13,197 nucleotides of DNA from CAJBVG01 sp943360385 (lineage in GTDB: Bacteria; Bacteroidota; Bacteroidia; Sphingobacteriales; Sphingobacteriaceae). The DNA lies in contig CALRIM020000087.1 in the NCBI GenBank assembly GCA_943360385.1, positions 1 to 13,197 on the forward strand, in the 5' to 3' direction. Shown piece by piece: positions 6,892 to 13,197 of the stretch (its first letter is position 1; each line of letters starts with the position of its first letter). The notes beneath the pieces are model-generated. The model was not told the origin of the DNA and did not search any database. It saw only the letters and a list, made by a program, of their open reading frames with translations. The position numbers were made by a program, and so were the translations under genes.

Positions 6892-6922
6892 CTAATGTAA
6901 AATGAATTTTCGAGCTTATCAA
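6892..6922 (-). promoter_or_regulatory. Candidate promoter of the histone H1-like gene
   Basis: On the minus strand TTG (6922-6920) is followed after 20 nt by TACATTAG (6899-6892), one mismatch from TAnnTTTG. It lies between the SPT stop codon and the small gene, giving a leader of about 45 nt. Confidence 0.4.
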
Positions 6923-6941
6923 TACCTAAATGAATTAATTT

Positions 6942-8186
6942 TTACGCATTCATCTCCACTGCCGACTTATTCTCATAATACCCTGCTTTTAGCTTTTCTG
7001 CCACTTCAGAGTACGCCTTAAGAGTTTCCTCTACATCGGCCAAGGTATGGATCGCCGAAGGTATTAACCTCAACATTATCACGCCTTTAGGTACAACTGG
7101 GTAGGTTACAATCGAGCAAAATATGCTGTAATTTTCACGTAAATCCATCACAATATTGGTAGCCTCATTTAGGGTACCTGTCAAAAATACAGGGGTAACC
7201 GGTGAGCTTGTTTTGCCAATATCGAAGCCTCTTTCGCGTAAACCAGTCTGTAGGGCATTCACTATTTTCCACAAATTGTTCTTCAAATCTGGATTTGAAC
7301 GCAATAATTCGAGTCTTTTTAACAATCCAATAACCATCGGCATTGGGATTGTTTTTGCAAATGTTTGCGAACGCATATTGTAACGCAAGAAATTCACCAC
7401 ATCTTCTGTTGCAGCAACAAATGCTCCGATACCTGCCATCGATTTCGCGAAGGTTCCGAAGTAAACATCTACACCTTCTTGAACACCTTGTTCTTCATCT
7501 GTACCCGCTCCAGTTGGGCCCATAGTACCAAATCCGTGTGCATCGTCAACTAATAAACGGAAGTCGAATTTTTTCTTCAATTCTACCACTCCTTTTAAGT
7601 TACCTTGTGCGCCAGACATACCGAAAACACCTTCTGTGATGACTAAAATACCACCTTCTGTGCCTTCAATTAATTTCGTAGCTCTTTCTAATTGTTTTTC
7701 AAGACTTTCCATATCGTTATGCGTGTACACATAACGTTTGCCTTGATGTAAACGAACACCATCAATAATACATGCATGCGATTCTGCATCGTATACAATA
7801 ACATCGTGGCGGTTTACCAACGTATCTATAATAGACACCATGCCTTGGTATCCATAGTTTAATAAGAATGCATCTTCACGCTTCACAAATTCAGCTAAAT
7901 TACGCTCCAATTGCTCGTGATTGTTTGAGTTACCCGACATCATACGAGCACCCATTGGTAATGCTAAACCATACTGTGCAGCGCCCTCGGCATCTGCCTT
8001 TCGTACTTCCGGGTGATTTGCTAATCCTAGGTAGTTATTTAAACTCCACACTAAGTGCTCTTTACCACGAAATACCATGCGATTGCTTATTTCACCCTCT
8101 AATTTAGGGAATGTGAAATATCCGTGCGCCATTTTTTGGTGCTGACCAAGAGGGCCACGATTCGAAAGTTTATTAAATAAATCCAA
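6942..8186 (-). CDS. spt: Serine palmitoyltransferase-like PLP enzyme (alpha-oxoamine synthase family)
   Basis: This 414-residue cytosolic PLP enzyme of the alpha-oxoamine synthase family (SPT, KBL, AONS) is of the form that in Bacteroidota condenses L-serine with an acyl-CoA to 3-ketosphinganine, the first step of sphingolipid synthesis. Visible residues are H137 (ESHACI, ring stacking), D214 and H217 (DDAHGFG), PLP lysine K248 (TFAKSMAGIGAF) and R373 (LRLIP, substrate carboxylate). The N-terminal NRGPLGQ and WSLNNYLGLANHPEVR are typical of the Bacteroidota SPT-like group. The start codon is TTG (8186-8184): the upstream in-frame stop TAG lies 8 codons before it and no ATG or GTG lies between, while the expected DLF..L.NRGPLGQ begins right after it. 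Substrate choice (serine versus glycine, alanine or threonine) is inferred from overall similarity; a KBL-like role is the alternative. Confidence 0.88.
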   Translation of the reverse strand: MDLFNKLSNRGPLGQHQKMAHGYFTFPKLEGEISNRMVFRGKEHLVWSLNNYLGLANHPEVRKADAEGAAQYGLALPMGARMMSGNSNNHEQLERNLAEFVKREDAFLLNYGYQGMVSIIDTLVNRHDVIVYDAESHACIIDGVRLHQGKRYVYTHNDMESLEKQLERATKLIEGTEGGILVITEGVFGMSGAQGNLKGVVELKKKFDFRLLVDDAHGFGTMGPTGAGTDEEQGVQEGVDVYFGTFAKSMAGIGAFVAATEDVVNFLRYNMRSQTFAKTIPMPMVIGLLKRLELLRSNPDLKNNLWKIVNALQTGLRERGFDIGKTSSPVTPVFLTGTLNEATNIVMDLRENYSIFCSIVTYPVVPKGVIMLRLIPSAIHTLADVEETLKAYSEVAEKLKAGYYENKSAVEMNA

Positions 8187-8216
8187 CGTTTTAAGGGGTT
8201 TTAAATGCTAAAAAGC

Positions 8217-8224
8217 CAAAAATA
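8217..8224 (-). promoter_or_regulatory. Candidate -7 box of the SPT-like gene
   Basis: On the minus strand TATTTTTG matches TAnnTTTG exactly and lies 30 nt upstream of the TTG start, giving a short leader. A TTG is present only 13 nt further upstream, too close for the usual -33 spacing. Confidence 0.4.
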
Positions 8225-8305
8225 CGAAAAAAATGTGCAAATGTGCAGATTTGAAAATGCGAAAATGAGAGTAATGGGTAGTGAGTAGGGGTAATGGGCA
8301 AAAAA

Positions 8306-8397
8306 TTAGCTAATTGGCACATTGGCTAATTGAGATATTGGCACATTGGCTAATTGGCTAATTGGCACATTGGCTAATTCACTAATTGACTAATTTA
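8306..8397. repeat. Irregular tandem repeat of CTAATTGG / CACATTGG words
   Basis: The words TTGGCACATTGGCTAATT, in whole or part, repeat three to four times with small deletions, ending CTAATTCACTAATTGACTAATTTAA. The array fills the spacer downstream of the DUF922 gene and continues 15-16 bp into its last codons and stop. Just beside it, 8232-8300 is another low-complexity stretch (aaatgtgc, gaaaatg, gtaatggg words). Nothing else is seen in 8225-8381. Confidence 0.85.
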
Positions 8398-8939
8398 ACT
8401 CTGGTATCACCAAATGCCTCCAACTCCATCAATTCTTTTTGAATCTGCTTGGTCCAGACCCCCTGCATCTTTCTATCAATGGAGTGTTTCGTTTCTAAAT
8501 CATATTTACTTTGGCGAAGGCTTAACTCACGATCATACTTTTTAAACACATTCTGAACATTGTTGTTCAAGGTTTTTAAATTGAATTTCGATTCCACAAA
8601 TTGCTTACGCATTTTTCGAGCATAGATTTCTGAAATATCGAAGTGCCCTCGTTCATGTTCTAATACAATTGCCGAATCGGTGATGGTCCAAGATCTATCG
8701 CAAATAAAATAATTACTCACTTCCAGCACCACACTATCTTCCGAAACATGTATAGGATTTAGTTTGATGGTAGTTCCTGTAGATGCAGACTCTAATTTAT
8801 TTCTGGGAGATGGTTTCCCTTTAAAATCGGACCACACTAGTTCTCTGCTACCGTATGGGATGAGGTTGTCGGAGGTTTGGGTGAATCCGAGGGAGAGTGT
8901 GGTTATAAATATGATGCACAATACAATAATGTTTTTCAT
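8382..8939 (-). CDS. DUF922-type secreted putative zinc-dependent protease
   Basis: This 185-residue exported protein has a signal peptide at 1-20 (IIVLCIIFITTLSLG). The motif WSDFKGKP (36-43) is the hallmark of DUF922 proteins. LEHERGHFDISEIYARK contains HExxH as H95-E96-R97-G98-H99, a typical zinc-binding and catalytic motif. H152 within YDLETKHSID, conserved in position near the C-terminus, could be a third ligand (inference). DUF922 proteins are annotated as predicted zinc-dependent proteases, with no proven substrate that I know of. Its ATG overlaps the TGA of the upstream gene (ATGA, 8936-8939), so translation is probably coupled. It appears to be the last gene of the four-gene cluster. 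Base composition is less AT-rich than the three upstream genes. The final four codons plus stop lie inside the intergenic repeat, so the C-terminus may have been reshaped by repeat growth. Confidence 0.8.
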   Translation of the reverse strand: MKNIIVLCIIFITTLSLGFTQTSDNLIPYGSRELVWSDFKGKPSPRNKLESASTGTTIKLNPIHVSEDSVVLEVSNYFICDRSWTITDSAIVLEHERGHFDISEIYARKMRKQFVESKFNLKTLNNNVQNVFKKYDRELSLRQSKYDLETKHSIDRKMQGVWTKQIQKELMELEAFGDTRVKLVN

Positions 8940-9478
8940 AATCTCAAATTATAGTTCTTTTTAAATTCTGAAATGAAATCTTCTGTTTCCTTCGGTCGAT
9001 GACTATAAACTTCCCTTAACCAGCTAAAATAATCATTAATACTTTTACAAAATAATTCATTATTTGTAAAACTCTTCTTGAAATTATCCGAAACTTCATA
9101 CATAATTCCGAAAACTCCCAATTCAATTACTCGATCGAAAAATACACACCATGTTTTATCCTCTGAATAAATTATTGGAAATGGAGCAATTGAATGAAGA
9201 TACTCAATGTCTCCAGGCCTAACATCATTTACATTAATAGTGTATTTAAATAAAGTACTGTCAATATCATCAGTACTTATACTGAATGATGAGTTCACAT
9301 CTTCCCCATATTCATCAATAAAAACTCTATTAATATTATTTAATTGTAGAAATGCTTTTATCGACTTAGCAAAAGATTCATGGTTATCAAAGAAAACACT
9401 GTCGAAATCGAAGAAATAAAATTCATCGAATTTGTTTTCGAAAACATATTTGGGGAGCTCTGAAATTATTTTATTCAT
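8936..9478 (-). CDS. Hypothetical acidic aromatic-rich protein
   Basis: I do not recognise this 180-residue protein. It has no signal peptide or membrane segment and is rich in Asp, Glu, Phe and Tyr (for example FYFFDFDSVFFDNHES, 21-36), with a C-terminal half typical of a small globular alpha/beta protein (DKTWCVFFDRVIELGVFGIMY, then helices ending FKKNYNLRL). Size, acidity and context among small AT-rich hypotheticals resemble immunity proteins of polymorphic-toxin loci, but no motif proves this and no toxin gene is in view. Its ATG (9478) lies within the reading frame of the displaced 3' end of the upstream gene (overlap 9471-9478), and its stop overlaps the DUF922 start, indicating an operon with coupled translation. 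Confidence 0.75.
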   Translation of the reverse strand: MNKIISELPKYVFENKFDEFYFFDFDSVFFDNHESFAKSIKAFLQLNNINRVFIDEYGEDVNSSFSISTDDIDSTLFKYTINVNDVRPGDIEYLHSIAPFPIIYSEDKTWCVFFDRVIELGVFGIMYEVSDNFKKSFTNNELFCKSINDYFSWLREVYSHRPKETEDFISEFKKNYNLRL

Positions 9479-9587
9479 GAATTTTCATAACGCTAAATTC
9501 TATTTCAGATAACTTAATTACTCTTTCCAAATTTCCATCAAATACCAATACGAAATCAAAACTTGGTTTCAATGTATAATAACCTTC
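9471..9587 (-). pseudogene. Displaced 3' end of the upstream gene after an apparent 1-nt frameshift
   Basis: In the frame one base back from the 124-codon gene, 38 codons follow an in-frame TAA: EGYYTLKPSFDFVLVFDG, then NLERVIKLSEIEFSVMKIHE and TAA at 9473-9471. It has protein-like composition, no start codon of its own near the 5' end, begins exactly where the other frame decays, and ends overlapping the next gene's ATG. Restoring one A in TTTAAGAA (9584-9590) would join both parts into a 157-residue protein. Confidence 0.65.
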
Positions 9588-9943
9588 TTAAACCCAACGA
9601 ATCGATCAAAAATAACAGTCTCAACAATTACATGATTATTATTCAAATAATCAAAAACAGATTTACAATTAGAATTTCCAATTAATTTATGAGTAGCAAT
9701 AGCATTTATATCACTTATTCTGCTACTCGCACCATTGTAATCAACCCCATCCCCATAGGGCTCCAAGTACTCATTTATAGAGAGAATTTTTCTTTCAACA
9801 AGCATTTCCCAATTCATTTGAAGCCAATCATTTATTGCAAATTCGTCTGTTGTATAATTTCGACCCATTAATAAAGGCAAAACATTATTCCAACTTTGAT
9901 TTAAGAAACTTGCATACTCTTTTACTATATCGTTTATGTTCAT
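9569..9943 (-). CDS. Hypothetical protein, probably frameshifted near its C-terminus
   Basis: This is a 124-residue frame from ATG 9943 to TGA 9571-9569. I do not recognise the family. It starts with a helical stretch (DIVKEYASFLNQSWNNVLPL), then NDWLQMNWEMLVERKILSINEYL and YGDGVDYNGASSRISD, then helix-strand segments ending in IVETVIFDRFVGF. No signal peptide or membrane segment is seen. The last five residues (KVIIH) look random, while an adjacent frame continues with a plausible 38-residue ending to 9471. I infer a one-base deletion or a sequencing error near 9584-9590, with an intact length of about 157 residues. It follows the lipoprotein gene by 20 nt and is AT-rich like it, so the two probably share a transcript. 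An immunity-type role is possible but unproven. Confidence 0.65.
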   Translation of the reverse strand: MNINDIVKEYASFLNQSWNNVLPLLMGRNYTTDEFAINDWLQMNWEMLVERKILSINEYLEPYGDGVDYNGASSRISDINAIATHKLIGNSNCKSVFDYLNNNHVIVETVIFDRFVGFKKVIIH

Positions 9944-9963
9944 AATCTAATTTAAACAAGTTA

Positions 9964-10521
9964 TTATTGAACAAATTTATTTGTACTATCAGGTTTATAG
10001 TTAAACGATTTGAAATGATAGGTCTCATTAACTGATTTCACTTCTGTTTTTTGACCTTTTTGATTTCGATATGTTTCTGAAATTATAAAAGTTGTATCAT
10101 TTATTATCTCCCCTTCTCTGACGTATGCCGAATAAGGCGCTTCCGAGGGATACCAGCGTTCAAATTTAATATTACTTTGTTCTATTTTAAAAGCACCCCA
10201 TACATATTTTATTCCTTTTAACTTATTTATAAAATCAGGTGATTGCAACTTTTGTTCGAATTCATTTAACTTACTATATTCCCAACCATCACCAGTATGA
10301 AGTATTATACCATTGTTATAAAATATATAAATTGTAAGCATCTCCGGATTATTGTATTTTTTATAGTAGTAGCCATTAATCTTTAATTGATTTCCTATGT
10401 AATTCGTTCTTTGAATAGACAATTCATCATCCTTCCAAAAACCATCTTTACTACAATTTATTGTTATCATCATAAAAAAAGTTATGATGATGTATAACAT
10501 AATTTTTAATCGAATCTTCAT
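9964..10521 (-). CDS. Hypothetical lipoprotein
   Basis: This 185-residue protein starts at ATG 10521-10519. The signal is MKIRLKIMLYIIITFF with a lipobox-like ITINC ending at C23, so it is probably a lipidated envelope protein; the CSKDG start after lipidation has charged residues that could favour surface export in this phylum (inference). The remainder is a beta-rich globular domain, with YIGNQLKINGYYYKKYNN early, IYIFYNNGIILHTGDGWEY in the middle and repeated strand-like segments. I do not recognise the family. A TTG four codons upstream (10533) could also start it but would put a neutral INGM leader before the lysine-rich signal, so ATG 10521 is preferred. It is the first gene of the AT-rich four-gene cluster. 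No clear promoter was found in its upstream spacer. Confidence 0.75.
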   Translation of the reverse strand: MKIRLKIMLYIIITFFMMITINCSKDGFWKDDELSIQRTNYIGNQLKINGYYYKKYNNPEMLTIYIFYNNGIILHTGDGWEYSKLNEFEQKLQSPDFINKLKGIKYVWGAFKIEQSNIKFERWYPSEAPYSAYVREGEIINDTTFIISETYRNQKGQKTEVKSVNETYHFKSFNYKPDSTNKFVQ

Positions 10522-10581
10522 ACCATTAATCAATATCGCTCACTCCAATTTACAAAACATAATCAATTTATCTCGACACCC

Positions 10582-10618
10582 CATTAACATATTATCCCAT
10601 TAACACATTAACATATTA
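10582..10618. repeat. Short direct repeats CATTAACATATTA
   Basis: CATTAACATATTA occurs at 10582-10594 and 10606-10618, with a partial CATTAACA at 10598-10605 between them. It lies in the spacer between the ftsZ terminator and the lipoprotein gene, just beyond the terminator T tract, and its words resemble those of the 8306-8397 array. Confidence 0.7.
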
Positions 10619-10650
10619 AAAAAGCGCCACCCGGTTTCCCGAATAACGCT
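10618..10650 (-). terminator. Intrinsic terminator of ftsZ
   Basis: On the minus strand AGCGTTATTCGG pairs with CCGGGTGGCGCT (12 bp including four G-U pairs) closed by a GAAA tetraloop and followed by TTTTTT. It lies 39 nt after the ftsZ stop codon and ends the ftsA-ftsZ transcript. Confidence 0.85.
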
Positions 10651-10688
10651 TACGGCTATTTTAAATATTTGAAATTGCTTTGAATAAA

Positions 10689-12368
10689 CTAGTCTACATT
10701 ATCGTGTAAGAACGGGTTGTTCGGACGAATTTGTGGTTGCCCATTGTCATCGTTCAACGTGTAACGCGATACTTGCGACTCTGTTGAATGTGGTGTATTA
10801 TCTAGGTTTTGCTTTTTGCGTAAATACGCTGGTTCGCTTTCTAAATCGTTCACTCCATTCGGTGTTCTTAAACGCATGCTCAACTCTTTTAATCTGTTGA
10901 TGCGCTCTTTATTTTTTCTCATCTGCTCTTCCAACTCATCAGTCTCTTCGTTCTCTACTGGAGTTTTATTGATGATGGTAAATTCAACACTTTCCTTATC
11001 TAGCAAACGGAATGGCTCTTGCTCCATCACTGGTTCCTGCTTAGGTTCTGGTGCTGGAATAAAGTCGAACAAGTTCACTTGTTTTGTTGATGCTGGTGCT
11101 TCTTTTTTAACGTCTTCTTTTATAAATGGCACTTGCTCCGACTCTTCAACAATGTGTTTTTTCAACACCATTGCTGGTGCTTTTTTCACTGCTGCCGATT
11201 CTTCTTCAACACGATTTATTTTTGTTTCCATTTGAATTTCTTCTCCTAGTAAAACAATATCGTCGATGTGGTTTACTGCCGCAACAACTTCATTGTTTTC
11301 GATAGTAATATTCAAATTTGGAATCGCTGTTTCTACAGTTGCTTTGTTTTCAATTTGTAATGGAATTACTTTCTTTTCTGCATTTGGTGCAGCTTTAGAA
11401 AACTTTTCTTCCTTTGTCTGAAAGCCTGTAGCAATAAGCGTTACAGAGATTTTATCACCTAAAGTTTCATCATAACAGTTACCCCAAATAATATCTGCAG
11501 TTAAGCCTGCTTGGTTTTGTATGTAATCTGTAATTTCCGAAACTTCATCCATCAATACTTCCTCTTCTCCAGAAGTAATATTTAATAAAATATAACGTGC
11601 TCCTTCAATATCATTATCATTTAACAATGGCGATGCTAATGCACTTTGCACTGCTTTAAATGCTCTACCTTCTCCTTCTGCAGAGGCAGATCCCATAATC
11701 GCTACACCGCTACTTTGCATTACAGTTTTCACATCTTCAAAGTCAACGTTTATGTAACCTGGAACGGTGATGATTTCGGCAATACCTTTTGCGGCTGTTG
11801 TTAAAATATTATCGGCTTCGGCAAATGCATTGGAAAGGGTAAGGTTTCCGTACATCTCACGAAGTTTATCATTCGAAATAACAAGTAAGGTATCTACATG
11901 TTTTTTGAATGCTTCCAACCCTTCGTCGGCTTGTTGCTTTCTGCGTTTACCTTCGAAATTAAATGGTGTAGTTACAATACCTACTGTAAGAATGCCTAAT
12001 TCCTTTGCTGCTTGTGCAATAATCGGACTAGCACCTGTACCAGTTCCACCACCCATACCTGCTGTAATGAAAATCATTTTGGTTGTTGTACCTAATAATT
12101 CCTTCACATCGTCTATAGATTCTATTGCTGAGTTCATTCCCACTTCTGGCATAGAACCCGCTCCTCTTCCTTCGGTAAGGCTTGCTCCTAATTGTATTTT
12201 GTTCGGTATCGGACTTAACTCCAATGCTTGAGCATCTGTATTACAGATGATGAAATCTACTCCTACGATTCCTTGATTGTACATGTGATTAACAGCGTTA
12301 CCACCGCCACCACCAACACCAATTACCTTGATAATTGATGATTTGTCTTTCAGCATCTCGAATTTCAT
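10689..12368 (-). CDS. ftsZ: Cell division protein FtsZ
   Basis: FtsZ is the tubulin-like GTPase that polymerises at midcell and recruits the division machinery. In this 559-residue protein the GTPase domain occupies ~11-316: VIGVGGGGGNAVNHM (15-29), the tubulin signature GGGTGTG (106-112), NFEGKRR (137-143) and the T7 catalytic loop NVDFEDV with D209 and D212. Residues ~318-509 form a long, low-complexity charged linker rich in Glu, Lys and Pro. It contains a short predicted coiled coil at ~477-500 (ELEEQMRKNKERINRLKELS). EPAYLRKK (512-519) and the very end NPFLHDNVD (551-559) resemble the conserved tail of Bacteroidota FtsZ, where FtsA and other partners are expected to bind. The linker makes it much longer than E. 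coli FtsZ (383 residues), which is usual for this phylum. It starts 20 nt after ftsA and is probably co-transcribed with it. Confidence 0.98.
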   Translation of the reverse strand: MKFEMLKDKSSIIKVIGVGGGGGNAVNHMYNQGIVGVDFIICNTDAQALELSPIPNKIQLGASLTEGRGAGSMPEVGMNSAIESIDDVKELLGTTTKMIFITAGMGGGTGTGASPIIAQAAKELGILTVGIVTTPFNFEGKRRKQQADEGLEAFKKHVDTLLVISNDKLREMYGNLTLSNAFAEADNILTTAAKGIAEIITVPGYINVDFEDVKTVMQSSGVAIMGSASAEGEGRAFKAVQSALASPLLNDNDIEGARYILLNITSGEEEVLMDEVSEITDYIQNQAGLTADIIWGNCYDETLGDKISVTLIATGFQTKEEKFSKAAPNAEKKVIPLQIENKATVETAIPNLNITIENNEVVAAVNHIDDIVLLGEEIQMETKINRVEEESAAVKKAPAMVLKKHIVEESEQVPFIKEDVKKEAPASTKQVNLFDFIPAPEPKQEPVMEQEPFRLLDKESVEFTIINKTPVENEETDELEEQMRKNKERINRLKELSMRLRTPNGVNDLESEPAYLRKKQNLDNTPHSTESQVSRYTLNDDNGQPQIRPNNPFLHDNVD

Positions 12369-12388
12369 GTCTTATGTTGTTTTATATG

Positions 12389-13197
12389 TTACTTAGTAAA
12401 TCCTTTGTCGTCGTCGATGTTTTCAATGTCTTTCAAGAAAAACTTTTCGCTCTTCTTAATAATTCCTTCTAAGAAAGAATGACCTTGATTTTTTTCGCGC
12501 TCCACTTTTGTTTCTTTTATTTCTTTTCTATCTGCAACTGGTTGCCCTTTTGCAACACGTTCTGCTTTCTCTCTTTGCATTTCCAAGTATTGCAATCCTT
12601 TTATCACAAGTCCTATACCTGTTGAATACATTGGGCTTTTAATATCATCGAAATTAGTTTTCGCTAAATGTTCGTTCGGATATCCAATACGTGCATCGAT
12701 ACCAGTAATGTACTCTACCAATTGCGTTACGTGTTTCAATTGTGCTCCACCACCTGTTACTACAATTCCTGCTCCTGCGCGAATTTTCTTTTCGAATCCT
12801 GAAGCTTGAATTTCGTATTTCACTTGCTCCAAAATTTCTTCCATTCTCGCTTGAATAATGTAAGCCAAATTTTTCACCGAAACTTCTTTCGGCTCACGTC
12901 CTTTTAATCCTTGAATAGAAATTACTTCTTCTTCTTTGTTCTCATCTGCTAATGCAGATCCAAATTTTACTTTCAATGCTTCCGCAGTATTTTTCATCAC
13001 CGCACATCCTTCGCGAATATCTTCCGTAATGCTATTTCCTCCGAAAGGAATAACGGCTGTATGGCGAATAATTCCTTCATAGAAAATCGCAATATCAGTA
13101 GTTCCACCACCAATATCTACCAACACTACACCTGCTTCTTTCTCTTCATCACTTAATACTGCATCTGCAGATGCTAATGGCTCTAACACCATATCCG
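12389..13197 (-). CDS. ftsA: Cell division protein FtsA, 5' end outside window
   Basis: FtsA is the actin-like ATPase that tethers FtsZ filaments to the membrane. The frame is open across the right edge (codon GAT at 13193-13195, then ATG). The first visible Met belongs to the internal conserved motif D-M-V-L-E-P-L-A-S-A, so it is not the start, and roughly the N-terminal 40% of the protein is missing. Numbering from that Met, VDIGGGTTD (25-33) is the phosphate-2 loop, IPFGGNSITEDI follows, and GIVVTGGGA (142-150) is the adenosine motif. The C-terminus has a charged linker and then an amphipathic stretch SFLEGIIKKSEKFFLKDI, probably the membrane-targeting helix. It ends 20 nt before ftsZ, the classic order at the end of the dcw cluster. 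Confidence 0.96.
   Translation of the reverse strand, partial: DMVLEPLASADAVLSDEEKEAGVVLVDIGGGTTDIAIFYEGIIRHTAVIPFGGNSITEDIREGCAVMKNTAEALKVKFGSALADENKEEEVISIQGLKGREPKEVSVKNLAYIIQARMEEILEQVKYEIQASGFEKKIRAGAGIVVTGGGAQLKHVTQLVEYITGIDARIGYPNEHLAKTNFDDIKSPMYSTGIGLVIKGLQYLEMQREKAERVAKGQPVADRKEIKETKVEREKNQGHSFLEGIIKKSEKFFLKDIENIDDDKGFTK

Noticed and set aside
7156..8107. Plus-strand frames opposite the SPT-like gene
   Set aside because: The PLP enzyme on the minus strand has all catalytic residues; these frames have no features.
8306..8397. Possible CRISPR array
   Set aside because: The repeated words are 8-18 nt, irregular and directly adjoining without unique spacers of constant length, and no cas gene is near.
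9584..9592. Programmed ribosomal frameshift in the split gene
   Set aside because: The codons GGG TTT AAG AAG do not form an X XXY YYZ heptamer that would allow re-pairing one base back; a simple one-base deletion explains it better.
10522..10533. TTG start for the lipoprotein, four codons upstream of the ATG
   Set aside because: The ATG at 10521 gives a normal signal beginning with MKIRLK; the extra residues add nothing to the signal peptide.
10816..12231. Plus-strand frames opposite ftsZ
   Set aside because: They are antisense shadows of a confidently identified gene with no domain of their own.
13190..13192. ATG at 13192 as the start of ftsA
   Set aside because: The Met is inside the conserved D-x-V-L-E-P-L-A-S-A region, and the frame stays open to the window edge, so the true start lies outside.

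Overview
The window looks like chromosomal DNA of a member of the Bacteroidota. The evidence is a protease with a type IX secretion (T9SS) C-terminal sorting domain, a LytTR-like response regulator, a serine palmitoyltransferase-type enzyme, a Bacteroidota-style histone H1-like mini-protein, an FtsZ ending in FLHDNVD, and -7 boxes that fit the TAnnTTTG consensus of this phylum. No rRNA, tRNA, CRISPR array, transposase or integrase was seen.

Layout: (1) 1-2820, minus strand: one uninterrupted reading frame of 940 codons that runs off the left edge. It is the N-terminal part of a large secreted, repeat-rich, adhesin-like protein, and its first ~230 mature residues recur near residue 710. (2) 2821-3197: non-coding divergent spacer with a perfect 12-bp hairpin and candidate promoters. 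(3) 3198-3878, plus strand: an orphan response regulator with an intact receiver domain and a degenerate LytTR-like output domain. (4) 3955-5031, plus strand: a secreted trypsin-fold serine protease with a T9SS tail. (5) 5032-5200: spacer with a heptamer array and a strong 14-bp palindrome between convergent genes. (6) 5201-8186, minus strand: hemN (anaerobic haem synthesis), a 59-codon histone H1-like gene with its own terminator, and a serine palmitoyltransferase-like gene (sphingolipid synthesis) that starts with TTG. (7) 8187-8381: low-complexity repeats and a promoter. (8) 8382-10521, minus strand: a compact, mostly AT-rich four-gene cluster: lipoprotein, a small protein with an apparent frameshift near its 3' end, an acidic hypothetical protein, and a secreted DUF922-type putative metalloprotease. 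(9) 10534-10688: repeats and a strong ftsZ terminator. (10) 10689-13197, minus strand: ftsZ and the 3' part of ftsA, the end of a division gene cluster.

The housekeeping genes (ftsA/ftsZ, SPT, hemN, histone-like) are conventional. The accessory content is the giant surface protein with its neighbouring orphan regulator and secreted protease, and the AT-rich cluster between ftsZ and SPT. The most informative anomalies are the duplicated architecture of the surface protein, the frameshift at about 9584-9590, the non-canonical specificity pocket of the protease, and the short-period repeats and palindromes in several spacers. I see no clear evidence of a wholly new system. The AT-rich cluster and the surface-protein/regulator pair are the best places to look.
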